Of a stretch of 64,000 bases of DNA, positions 1-11,004 are shown in pieces (the stretch's first letter is position 1; each line of letters begins with the position of its first letter). The DNA comes from Polytrichum commune (Eukaryota; Streptophyta; Polytrichopsida; Polytrichales; Polytrichaceae). The translations under genes and the position numbers were made by a program. The notes beneath the pieces are model-generated. The model saw nothing but the letters and a program-made list of their open reading frames with translations. It had not been told where the DNA came from and made no database searches. The DNA lies in NCBI GenBank assembly GCA_950295325.1, contig OX485804.1, forward strand, positions 66,690,033 to 66,754,032, given 5' to 3'.

Positions 1-779
1 GCTCAAGTATTCCCAAATTATGTTATCTTAAGATATTAATGTCAACGTTAAGTGTCTTTAATATAATAAGGACCTCTTGCATATCCGACATCCTTGTTAA
101 CTTGTATTATCAATTGCAAGAATGATTATTTCCTTTATCCTCTATGGGGTCTAAGTCATAAGTGTGTAGTTCAAGTAATACAATTATGAATTTTATATGT
201 GTATAAAGCTCCTAAGTGATTCACGGATCTAAGAGTCTTAGGGCCACTTTATACTTGGGGCCAGATTGAGGGCCGGCCAGAACTCTCAAAATTTGGGCCA
301 ATAGGATCGCTTGATTTCATCAAATTGGGCCCAAGGGCTTTATACTTGGGGCTGGCCGGAACACTCACTTATCCCATGTGGCGTCCTAGGTGGCACAATT
401 TTGGCGCCAAACCATCGGGCCCTAGATGAGAGTTCTTGGGTTTTTGACAATTGGATGATAACGCATGATTGAAATTATTCTAACATTGTGCATTTCAGGT
501 GAGATCTGTGAAGTGATGTTTCATTTGAACAAGTTGCCCAAAATGTATGAGAGCTTCATTGTAAACATATTACACATTGTAAACAAGACAAGTTTGTAGC
601 CGAATTTGTTCATTGATCGATTCACCAACAATCCCCATCGTTTTGCATTGTGGACAGACCCACATGGTATTCCTGCAATTGTGATAGGGACACATGTAAG
701 TGTTCAGAGTTCAAGTTTTGGGGGTTTCGATGATGATTCATAACTTAATACTGTAGTAGCCAGCCCCTTGTTTTTTTCA

Positions 780-1350
780 CTTAAACTTGGACAATTTGAA
801 AGTGAGAGACCATGGATTAGAATGGTTGATTTCTCTGAAGATTTGCTTGGCACTTCGTATTGGTTTAGGGTCAACATTTTGGGCATAAGTGGTTGAGATC
901 CTAATGTTTCCAAGTCCAATTGGTTACATGTCAACATTTTTTTATTGTCCTTTGTTGATTTAAGGTTTGTTGTCTAAATTCTTGTGAAGTGCTCGATAGT
1001 TTGTATGGAGTCTTGATATTGAACTAGTTTTTTCTAATATTCAACCGGTTCATCTGTAACTAGAGGTCGATTCTCCTTGTTCATCGTCTCCCACCCTGAA
1101 GATGCCTATATGACTTAAACCCTAGCTAGCCCTATGCTTTCAAACCTAAATTTGGACAATGTGAAAGTAGAAGACCATGTTATAAATGGTTGAATTCTCA
1201 GAAGATTTGCTTGGCACCTGGTATTGGTTTTGTTACAGAATTTTGGCACAACTGATTGAGATCCTAATGTTTCCAAGTCCAACCAGTTACATGTTTACAT
1301 ATTTCGATTTTCTTTTGTTGATTTGAGGTGTATTGTCTAAATTTTGTGTT
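780..1350. repeat. tandem duplication, period about 360 bp
   Basis: Two diverged copies (about 780-1000 and 1140-1350) share blocks such as GATTTGCTTGGCAC and GATCCTAATGTTTCCAAG. A third copy of the second half occurs at 14468-14680, so the unit also belongs to a dispersed repeat. Confidence 0.7.
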
Positions 1351-1539
1351 CTATGTGGAGATGCCATGTAGTGATGGTGCCACGGAGGAAAATTTCATGT
1401 CATATGTTTACCAATCAGCTTGGTTCAGCTACTTACACTTCAATATGCTTAGGGTTTGCTATGATATTAGGGTTTTGTAAATATTTTTGTTTTGTACTTG
1501 TTTGCAGGAAGACTTTGAGGTAAGAATTATGAGATAAAC

Positions 1540-2990
1540 ATGGAGAGTTTCTCTCCATCTGAGAACCCTAATATGATCACTGCCCCAAGGGAAAAGCTCA
1601 TGGGGGAGAGAAGAAGGGCCGAAGAGGATGTCCACATAATTTCTCCTGCCCCACCTAAAAAAACACAAAAAAATCCTAAATTGAAGGATTTGAAAGATGT
1701 GGTAGACGACAACAAATGCAATTGGTTGGACTATGAAGTCGAGACGTTGATCGCGTTGAAAGGCGAGATGCAGCCTGAATTTGTAAAGAACGCCAAGAAA
1801 CAAGGTATCAATTTAATGTCATTTATATGTTTGTACATCAATTTCATTATCAGTGAGGAAATACTAGAGTATATGCGTGTGTAAATGCTTGATATTGGGT
1901 GAATTTGAGAAAGGTTGTTTGTATATTTACATTCGTTGTGAATAATCTATTCGGAACATCTTCACAACAGATTCATAACCGTTACCCCTCTCTAATCCTT
2001 CTTATTCCCAAAATGATTGTTACTTTGAAACTTGTCGAGCACATTGCATCGGAGTCTATTGCTGCACTTGCTTATGGATTTCTTGATGTTTCAATCTACA
2101 TTGGTTGTCAATTGTCTACCCGGGATCTCTTTAAGTGGTGCACAAGGGTGTCATACTTGGGGCCTCAAGTTCTAGGAGGTCCTGTTCTATTTCATGTTGC
2201 CTCCATAGCGAATGTTGCAGATCCGTCTGTTTACAATTGGAGAGTATTAAACTGACTGACAAGAGGACTGGCATGATTGTAAGGGGAGATTTGACACTTA
2301 GTTACAAATGATGCACTTCAGTTTGAGAATCAAGTAGTTCAAGATTTCATCTTGATTATCATATACTTTGAACGATGTCAACATGTGTTTGGTTGGACTT
2401 TACAACATCAGCATCTGTCCAATATGTTTTTTTTACTATTTGTTATATATAATCTATAATTATATCAAAGTGATTATCATGCGAGTAGTTATCTAATTAT
2501 TCCTATTTGTCCATGGATTAGGTGTGGACATGTGGCTCAAGCTCCACTCACTGCTTATATGTTTGTGTCCCAATTTAAAATAAACACCCAAGGCTTGTAA
2601 AAGCAAGTTAACGAGATTTTCAAAGCTTACAAGGATGATAAGCAAGCGAACTCAATTTCTGGAGAGGCGTGTCATACCTGCAAAATCTACAACACCATGG
2701 ACACATGGTATCACCAGAATGGAGCTGTGATGAAACACACCTCGACATTCTCAAGTGACAATGTTGGTTGTGATTCTCAAGAGATTAAGATAGAGGAATC
2801 TGAAGAAACTAGTAAGCCGACTTCATCTGCTAGATCGGTGTCGGAAAAAATAATTTATCAAGGTAAAGTTGTTGAACTCATATCCCAACTTGTGTCAAAG
2901 ACATGGCGAAGAGTATGCAAGTGGCCTCCGCATTCATGAGCAACCTTGACAAGCATATAGAAAAACTAATAGAAAAGTTGTAGATTGTTT
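1540..2990 (+). pseudogene. MYB/SANT (trihelix)-like partner gene of the Harbinger element
   Basis: The first part (1540-1805) encodes a charged leader and then a trihelix-type start, NWLDYEVETLIALKGEMQPE, the W-x-D-x-EV-x-TLI pattern of MYB/SANT-like proteins carried by PIF/Harbinger elements. It ends at a possible donor (AAG|GTATCA). The matching C-terminal part is at about 2609-2939: KQVNEIFKAYKDDKQ, a Cys pair (ACHTCKIYN) and then an acidic Ser/Thr-rich tail. The frame between them is not continuous and I could not find clean splice sites for every join. In known elements the MYB-like protein binds the ends and helps bring the transposase to DNA. Its position opposite the transposase inside one element supports the call. 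It is probably inactive. Confidence 0.55.
1950..2255 (+). pseudogene. possible captured midasin (MDN1)-like fragment
   Basis: The frame reads HNRYPSLILLIPKMIVTLK, then an EHIAS block and LSTRDLFKWCTRV. The (S/T)RDL-x-(K/R)WC-x-R pattern recalls the conserved segment of the giant AAA ATPase midasin, which acts in 60S ribosome maturation. Only about 90 residues are present, sitting in the gap between the two MYB-like parts, so this would be a gene fragment picked up by the element and not a working gene. The family call rests on memory of one motif. Confidence 0.33.
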
Positions 2991-4798
2991 TTCTATTTTT
3001 ATTTTTTTAATCCTCAATTTGTTTCGGTGCTACACTACCTGTTGACATTTGAAGGTAGGTTTCAGGGTTGTTTTGTGCATCATATAACGTACTTACGTTG
3101 TAAATGATTCAAAATGAGGGTTATGTTTTAACCCATTCTGTCACAATTTGCTCAAGATTCGAGGTTGATTCTATATGGTTTGTCTTATTTTACATATCAC
3201 TTTTCTATATTGTTTTTTGCATACTGTTTTGGTCTGTAATTGTAAGGGATTTACAATCGGGGTTTTCATTTAACCCTTCTGTCACATCCTTTGCTTTCCT
3301 AAAGCTAGATTGATATGAAGTTTCTAACTCGAGTGTTGTAGAGTGTTTACAACGTGAAACATCAATTCTTAGAAGATAATGGGCGGATATCAAGTTTTAG
3401 GAGTTGGTCTATGATGTTTGAGTGGTAATTCTTACAAGAATTGGACCACCTATGCTGTGAATTTTTAAGATTTAATATTTGAGTATCAGTTGGCATGATT
3501 CCTAGTCTAGAAAGATTTTTTCGAGTCAGATATTTGAGTCGTTGCTTCAAACAGTTCAAGATTCAAGGCATTCTTGAAACTTTTGAGACCCTCTGCTTCA
3601 CTCAAGGCAGAGGGCGCATCAAAATATATATTTTTTCAAATATTTGAAAAAATATGCCACATGAGTTCAATTGACCCAAAGTTGTTGTATCTATTTCTGC
3701 AATCTGCTTGAAAAATGAAGCTCAAATTTTACAAGTAATTACTTAGGAGAATGAGTTCTACGAGCTGGTCTATGATTCTCGAGTGGTCTTTACGTGGTCG
3801 GAACATAAAACAACAACAATCAAAACCAATACGAAATCCGCCACCTCCATTGAAGCATGTCAAAGCCTCTCTAACTGGAAGTTCGAGAGCCCTTCATGCT
3901 TCAGAATCACGTTATCTAAGTATGCTACAAATTATGCAAGTTCTAGAGAATAGATGGTCACTACATTCTCGAAGAACCAAAGACTATGTTTTGAGTATCA
4001 GAGTATGGTTGCAATTAAATATGGTCTTTACGTGGTCTTTAAGTGGTTCAGTTTGAGAAATAACTAGTTGAAACTTGAGACTTCAGGAGAATTACCAATC
4101 ATTTAGAGGAATATATAGATTATGCCTCAAATGAATAAAGCTAAAACAAACGATGTCAACATGTGACTAAACCTTACAACTTTTGCGAAACCGCTCATAA
4201 TCAGGTAGCAACAATGACATGATGTATGGGTATCAAATCATTATGCCTAGTTCTGATTGTACTTTCACTTGCATTGCTGAAGAACATAAATTCAGTTCAC
4301 CAATTCTATTACATAGTTTGACTTAATCGCAAGGAGTTTTTTTTTTGTCTAATATTCATGATGTATTTTTTAGGAATTCCCCACAAAAAGATACCTACAT
4401 TGCATATCATAGAAAATATTGTGTGAAATTTTTTACATCTTATGTTGGTGCTTCCCTCACAAAAGCTTGTGCATTTTCAATTCCATTAGAATTATTAGCT
4501 TTTGGGACTTTAAAACTCAAATTAATTTTAGAATATATCTAAGTCAATCCACTTAATGTCAAATATATAGATGCATCTCATATATAAGAAAATTTTAAAT
4601 AACACTTAAATGTAAGAGTTAGTTGAAGAAGTATGGCCACACAAAGAACATTTATATTATCAAAAAAAAAAAAATTTAAATCACAGATATAACAAATATC
4701 ACAAATCGATGTAGCTCCTAGAAATTGAACAAAGCAAATATGGAGCCCTGAACCTAAACTATTTGGATAAACAAATATCTAATCAAATTATTTGTGAT

Positions 4799-6130
4799 CT
4801 AAGTGAAGAGCCTCATAAAAAAAGTGATTGTCTTCTCTCTAGCCAAATGTAGCCTCCAACTATTTTGAGCCATTAGTTCATGTTGAATAGTGGTTTGTTT
4901 TAGTATCTTCTTTATTTGGTCATCTTTAATCTTTTTGGACTTTGATGACTCTCCCTCTTCAGTGGTTTTCAAAGTCTCCGGATCCTCTTTATCATAATGC
5001 GTCGTCGAGGGAGGCAATAATATAATATCCATTTACTTTATTGATTTATTTGTAATGTAAAGTGTGATAGCATCATAACTTGCATGCAACAAGTTACCGA
5101 AGCCCTGATATTTTTTTTGGCTTTCATTGCCCAATTCATGTTGAACTCATCGCCATGAATTATGCACAAGTTATGTAGACAAATGCATGTTGTCACTAGA
5201 TCTGGAAGGTTTTGTAGGTGTACATCAATTCGTTTTAGAAGAATCCTTTATCTTCCTTTCAGACAACCAAAAGCTCGTTCAATGGTCATCCTAGTACTAG
5301 ACTGGATGTAGTTCCAGTGATTAATCTTAGGAGATAGACCATTTTTTACACATTTGAACGGAGTAAAAAACCAAGGCCTCATAAGATTAGCGGCATGCAT
5401 CACCTATCAATTTGTAAGGTAAATATTTATTTTTCATAATATCTATACCTAACTTACTTCTCTGGAAGATTGACCAATCATGACAACTTTCTAGCCATCC
5501 AAAGCCAAAATCCCAAAATCTGCATTTTGCATCTACCACGGGTTTAGGGTTTAGGTAGGTGTGGTAGATGCAAAATGAAGATTTTGGAATTTTGACTTTG
5601 GATGGCCAGGAAGTTGTCATGATTGGTCAGTCTTCCAGAGAAGTAAGTTAGGCATAGACATTATGAAAAATAAATATTTATCTTACAAATTGATAGGTAA
5701 AGGTCCGAATAAAGTTTTTTACGACAATAATATTCATGAGCATTCCTGTGTGGGCCACAATAGGTATGTGAGAGCCATCTATTGCCCCTATGACATAAGG
5801 TATGTCTTTTATTGCTTCAAACTTGACATATAATGTCTTCATTTTTTCAAGTGTCATTTTTTCAATTACTATAGGCAACAAATGATCTTTGATAGCCTTG
5901 CAACAATCTCGAACAATAACTAATGTAGTACTCTAAGCTATATCATATAAATCTCCTATCGTAGACAATGTATTATCCATAGCCAACCTAGCAAGGGTAA
6001 CAACAACTATTGTCTCAACGTCAACACTTGCAGTCATTGCAGTATCAATTTTTTTGATATTAGGCCCCAAAGTCTCACACAAGAAGAAAAATGTTTATTT
6101 ATTTATTCTCATTCGATCTTGAAATATTTT
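4799..6130 (-). pseudogene. PIF/Harbinger transposase remnant
   Basis: Read on the minus strand from about 6130, one frame gives FQDRMRINK, CETLGPNIKKID, LARLAMDNTLSTIGDLYDI, then YVIGAIDGSHIPI (first catalytic Asp, 5820-5760 region). After a gap the frame resumes with VVDAKCRFWDFGFGWLES and CHDWSIFQRS (second Asp) and LPYKLIGDA (about 5535-5395), then MRPWFFTPF, RMTIERAFGCLKGR (catalytic Glu) and CICLHNLCIIHGDEFN (to about 5150). These are the ordered landmarks of the Harbinger DDE nuclease. Damage: in-frame stops after RMRINK, after YDIA, and in the usual WRIL position after KGR, plus an inverted duplication splitting the DDE core. A charged frame at 4799-5032 may be the C-terminal tail. 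Confidence 0.85.
5402..5698. repeat. inverted duplication, about 138-bp arms, inside the transposase
   Basis: 5402-5539 is repeated in reverse complement at 5561-5698 with only scattered differences. The 21-bp spacer contains GGGTTTAGGGTTTAGG, a telomere-type word. The right arm breaks the transposase frame between the first and second catalytic Asp regions. Confidence 0.85.
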
Positions 6131-7799
6131 ATTTGAATAGCTTCCCAATTATTGATTGCGCAAAAATGCTTGTTGTCTTTTGGATCTCCAAACAGATCGT
6201 GTTCGAGGCGTGGAATTATCCGCTAAAAACAAAAAAAAAACTATTAAAAGAATAAACAAATCGTTAGAAAACATGGAGGACTGCATGAGAGTCAATATAG
6301 AATTAAAGACCATCTTGAGAAGAATGAATAACATTGGTGAAATCACAACATTCTCCTTACGAATGGTGGTCATGATGCAAATGAAAGAAAATAAGAAAAC
6401 TTCATACATTGATTGTATCCTCTATATATATCTACAAATCTTAGAAATGCCCACCATGTGGCTAAATTTTTTTAAAATTTTTTTAGGTATTAAGGGAAAT
6501 ACTACTTGTCTTAGGTGAACTCATTCTAAAAGTAGCCAAAGATTGCTTCCAAATGCAACTAACACAACTCAAAAGTTGACACGCACTTACGACCTAACAA
6601 TAATCTATACTTATGTAAAAGTAAAATATCTTTAAGTTTAAAAATAAGGTGTCTTATTTGTAAAGAGCAAGTTAATAGAGGCTTTAGATAGGTTGATCAA
6701 GATTATTTTAAGAATTATAAATATATATAAATAAGTCTGTATATTTATGTAGCTTGAAAAAAAAATGCCCATTAACATGGTAGCGCAATGCCTAATTTCT
6801 ATCGGTAACCCTCACCAAAACATATGTTCAATGTGGTCACTACCCTGAACGGGACGAAGCCAATGACTAACTACAAACATAGACTATTTTATAATGAATA
6901 CATAAAGCAATACAATCTTAATTATTTTCATAATCCACACCCATTGGTTAATTCATTGAAAATGGTACACGGGTAGATCACTTAGTCCATTTTAAAAACG
7001 ACGTGCGGCATAATATAGAGAGGATTAAAATCATTTGAAATAAAAATTATAAAGGAATTCCAAATAATGAAGGGGCCATTAAATGTAGACAATCCCATTA
7101 TAAATAAGTTAGATGGACATAAAACATGGGCCATTATTTTTTGTAAAATTAATATAGGCGCTGAAGATAAGGAGCCTAGAAGGTATGTTTAGTATGGTAT
7201 GTAAATGGCTTTAGGACTCATGGGGATGATGATAATTGGGATTTCTGTCTATCCAAAATTACTTAAAAGGAATATAGAGTACAAAAAATTGCAGTGACTT
7301 GGACAATATAAGTAATGGAAGGGTGCAAACAAATGGGCCATTTTTGAAATTTAAGTAATTATAGGGAGGCTTTAATTCAACCCTTGAAGGTAAATAGCCC
7401 CAAAACAAAAAAAGCCCAGCCGTACGTGGTGCACAAAAATGCCTTAGAGTGATCTACCCGTGAAATGGTAGATAAGTTTATGGGAGCATTTTGACACCGG
7501 AATTAGATTCAAAGGGCTCGATATAGTGTAATGGGATCCAAGGTTGAAGCCCTAACCACAAGCCTATAGAGGTCATCCCCCATAGTAAATGTCATGTAAC
7601 TAATGCTCAAGAGCACCGGGCATTGATCACAGTAAGTTCTATGAAACTTAACCCTCAAGACCATCAGGCCCTAGAATCGGGCCTCACCAATTTACATGTG
7701 ACAAGCTTGGGCCCCAAAAAAATTCATAAAGTGGGGCTGGATTGAGGGCTTAATCGGGCCGGTGCTCCGGCCGGCCCCAGGCCATGTATAAAGCCGACC
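6131..7799. other. right internal non-coding part of the Harbinger element
   Basis: AT-rich sequence with no convincing gene. The final 100 bp holds GGGCC/GGCC-rich subterminal motifs and the right inverted end. Confidence 0.5.
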
Positions 7800-7802
7800 T
7801 TA

Positions 7803-8867
7803 GTTTATCCAAATCTAATTTCTTCTGGGCCTTAAGTATCCAAGTATCCTAAAGTAGCCTTTTACGAGTTTCCAATCCTAAGTAATTTCCAAGTATCCAA
7901 GTAAATGTCTTCAAGCTTTAAATTGTCTAAGTAATTTCTACAAAGTATTCAAGTGCTTCAAGTAATTGAGGTAACAAGTTGACACTTCATGTAAAGTAAT
8001 CGGGGCAAAATGAAGTGCAATAGGGTCTCCTATTTGCCCTCTTTATATAGTATATGTAATCTAAAAATGACATAATCATTCATATTCCCATATATAGTAA
8101 ATATAGTGTTGAAATTGATACAATCTAAATTTAATAAATGTGATATACAATTTTAGATTAAGCTTTAACCTTCCTAATATCTATTTTCCAAGAGCATATA
8201 ACAGTTAATGTAGTTATTCAAAACTACTTCTAAAATCTACTTCTTTAAGTTTGGGGGTCTTGAGTGATTTCCAAGACCAAGGTCTTTGTTCATTCATGTT
8301 AGCAAAAGGACCGGAGTTTTTATCTATCATCTTATCTATCTATCTATTCATTCATGTCCATTTCGTTCAACACAACTCCAAATAATTCAATGCAATTAAA
8401 ACATACATTTTCTTACTTAACTTTGAGTTGACTTAATCTATCACAACTCTATCTATCTATCTACTAGATTTTAGTGATGTTTTATTCATGGATACGTTCA
8501 TATGTATTGTTAATATAAGATCATGACGTCATTGGTCTTTGCCTACACAATCTTCGTTGTTTTCGAAAGCTAACCTCTTATTTTTGTTTAGGTTGTAAAC
8601 TCTTAAGGTAACTCTTCATGTTTTAAGTATTTCTATGTTAATCGAAGAAAAAATTACTAATCTAATGTTGCACGAAAAAATATTTTGATATTATGTACAT
8701 GTGAAGTCATCCTGCCAAAATGTATACATTATATATAAAATACTCGATTAGTCCAGCTAAGATAAAAATTCATTGTAAATATCTTTCTAAGTCATTTGTA
8801 AAATCGATTTGTAAGCTTTATCACTTGTGTGCAATTTATTGTACAAGACTAATTCATACATGAAACA
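7803..8867. other. AT-rich intergenic DNA
   Basis: No gene recognised. Short TATC microsatellites lie near 8328-8345 and 8448-8461. Confidence 0.5.
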
Positions 8868-9735
8868 AGAAAACGGTAGAATCGTGAGGGTCTGTCCTTT
8901 CTTATGAAAATTTATAATTAGAGTTGTACACCTTGCTCATGCTAGTTCATAGCTATTTACTATACTTATAAACAACTATAATCAACTTGATTTTTTTTCA
9001 ATACATTTTAGGGAACAACTATAGTGAACTAGATATATATAGTTATTCACGGGGGGATCACACCCCCTTACATTTCATAGCCACGTGCGATAAAAGTTTG
9101 CTACCCTATATTACATGCCATAGATAATTTTTAAAATTATGATATTTTTTTCTACATACACATAACCATTGGTAATATCTTTTGTATATTTTTTTGAAAT
9201 TTTTAGTCATCTTCATTTTTTGTAGTAATTTTTTTAGTTCAATGTTGCGTCATTCTAGTTAGAAACGGTATGTTTTATTAAAAAAACAAATCATCAAATT
9301 TGGTTACAAATTCTTACTATGTAATAGATACCATGTATATCTACTCATGAAAAAAAAATCATAAAATTTTGAACCATTTTGGTGATGCTTTATGTAAAAA
9401 GTAGAATTTGTTTTATCGCACGTGGTGTTCAACTTGACAATGAAGTGCACCCCCCGTGTAGTTATTACTAACTAAAATTTAGAACAACTATAGTTAACTA
9501 CAATTTCAGGTAGGTCAAATCGCGAACAACTAAAGTTACAAAAGGCAACTAGTTAACTCATAGTTGAATTAGTTGGTTAGTTGTCCAAGGTGTGCAAGCT
9601 TTCACCATCCACGTTAAATAAATTGAACCATAAATAGCAAGAACAAGTAATGTCCAAGTGTGAATGCAAAGTGGCTAGGAAATTTGCTCTTGAAACATAA
9701 AAGTCGATGCATAGTTTTTGTCCTACAAACATAGC
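8868..9735. repeat. dispersed repeat, copy 1 (interrupted by a hAT-like MITE)
   Basis: Sequence from AAGAAAACGGTAGAA through TTTTAGGGAACAACTATAG, then again from ACCATCCACGTTAAATAAA to about 9735, matches 13216-13645 in the same order. The copy is split by the element at 9048-9458, so the repeat is older than that insertion. No coding capacity was seen and the element class is unknown. Confidence 0.7.
9048..9458. mobile_element. 411-bp hAT-like MITE
   Basis: The ends are CACGGGGGG (left) and CCCCCCGTG (right). A second inverted block, CCACGTGCGATAAAA, lies near the left end and in reverse complement near the right end. The element is flanked by identical 8-bp copies TAGTTATT (9040-9047 and 9459-9466). 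An 8-bp target duplication fits the hAT superfamily, although the CACGG start is not the common CAGGG. No coding capacity, so it depends on a transposase supplied elsewhere. Confidence 0.8.
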
Positions 9736-9739
9736 TTAT

Positions 9740-10878
9740 AAATGAGATAGATATTAATAACTTAACTTACATAATTTAGAATATATTTTATTTTTAAATA
9801 TAAATACAAAATCAATATATAAATATTATTGATTCATATTTATAATTTTAAAATAATTAAAATAGAATTATATTACATTTTAATTCAAAATATAAAATTT
9901 TCATACATGCTATGTCTAAAAATGTTTAAAAATAATAATATTGATAGAAGAGTTTAAAACTATGAGATGTATTTTGTAAAATATTCAAAGAAACTTTAGA
10001 GAGAGAGAGAGAGTTGATAACCAAAAATATCTATTATTGTCAAATGTGGTTGATCACAATTTTCTAATTAAAAATATTGTAGCAATTTATTTCATATACA
10101 AGGATAACAAAAATTGTTATGCCATAATTGGGAAGGATATTCCTTGTGAAAATAAATCACATCCTCATATTTCTAGGAATCCTTGTAGAGCTTGTCGTTG
10201 AACAACATCTCATATTTTTGGACATAAAAAATTTATACTCTTGTACATTTTGTTGTAATGAATGAAATTTGTGCAATGAATAAATTATTAAAATAAATTA
10301 TTTTAATATGCCTTTGATCATGTTAATGGCACATATTCATTTATGATACAGGTCTAGAAACAAGGATCCTCCAAATTTTTGAGAATGTATAAGAAAAAGA
10401 AGAAGAAGAAGAACTCTGGTCTCCGGAGGACAAACTCCGAAGAACTCCGGTCCTCGGAGAATGTATAATATATAAATAATGTTTGGCTATATAATAGAAT
10501 GTTATATAACTATGACATGCTTTTATGTATAGGATTTGTATATTCTATTTGAGACACAAAATAATTTATTTGAATAATTTATTATTATTTTAATGTAAGC
10601 AATATTATTCTAGTTTTCTCCAGGGATGTTCAAAGACACGTTTGAAATTATTCGTGAAAATATTGATTAATATTTTGTTTAAAAATCTACATGTACATGA
10701 AGTTTTTCATGCAAGTTCGAAAACTCTCTTTTCAAGATTTAAATATCGAGTCGCAAGGCCAACCTATACTTCTTCATAGCCATTATTGACAATGGATAAC
10801 CTAAAGAGGGTCTTTATTAAAAAAACATTATGGAATATTTTTCCATCAAAATCCATACATGTATTTTTGGTCATTATG
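9740..10878. other. AT-rich intergenic DNA with simple repeats
   Basis: No gene recognised. There is a GA microsatellite at 9999-10013 and a GAA run near 10399-10413, followed by two near-copies of GAACTCCGGTCCTCGGAG at about 10411-10460 that can pair with each other in part. Confidence 0.5.
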
Positions 10879-10880
10879 TA

Positions 10881-11002
10881 CTCTTTCCGTCCCAAATGAT
10901 TAAACTACCCCATAGAGTTTTATGTCCCAAAATGTTTGTCTGACAAGCCTTTTGGAATAGACAACTCCAGGGGGTAGGACAATCATTTTGGGACGGAGGG
11001 AG
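10881..11002. mobile_element. Stowaway-type MITE (Tc1/mariner), 122 bp
   Basis: The right end, read in reverse, is CTCCCTCCGTCCCAAAATGA, the classic Stowaway terminus. The left end is CTCTTTCCGTCCCAAATGAT. The element is flanked by TA on both sides (10879-10880 and 11003-11004). The internal part is short and non-coding. Confidence 0.92.
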
Positions 11003-11004
11003 TA

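Larger units (their letters stand above)
241..7799. mobile_element. PIF/Harbinger DNA transposon, complete ends, decayed coding
   Basis: The left end reads GGGCCACTTTATACTTGG directly after TTA (238-240). The right end, read on the minus strand, is GGTCGGCTTTATACATGG and is followed on the plus strand by TTA (7800-7802). A 3-bp TTA duplication with imperfect inverted ends is the hallmark of PIF/Harbinger. Inside lie a Harbinger-type transposase remnant (minus) and a MYB/SANT-like gene remnant (plus), the two proteins that autonomous members encode. Subterminal GGGCC-rich motifs repeat near both ends (about 270-370 and 7720-7790). The 7.56-kb length is large for the group and is partly explained by internal duplications and possibly captured DNA. 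Stop codons in the transposase mean it is not autonomous now. Confidence 0.82.

Noticed and set aside
1899-2255. Treating the midasin-like frame as a working gene
   Set aside because: It is only about 90 similar residues, without splice support, inside a decayed transposon.
6149-6518. Overlapping frames on both strands near the transposase start
   Set aside because: AT-rich, low-complexity; the minus one may include a few transposase N-terminal residues but cannot be supported alone.
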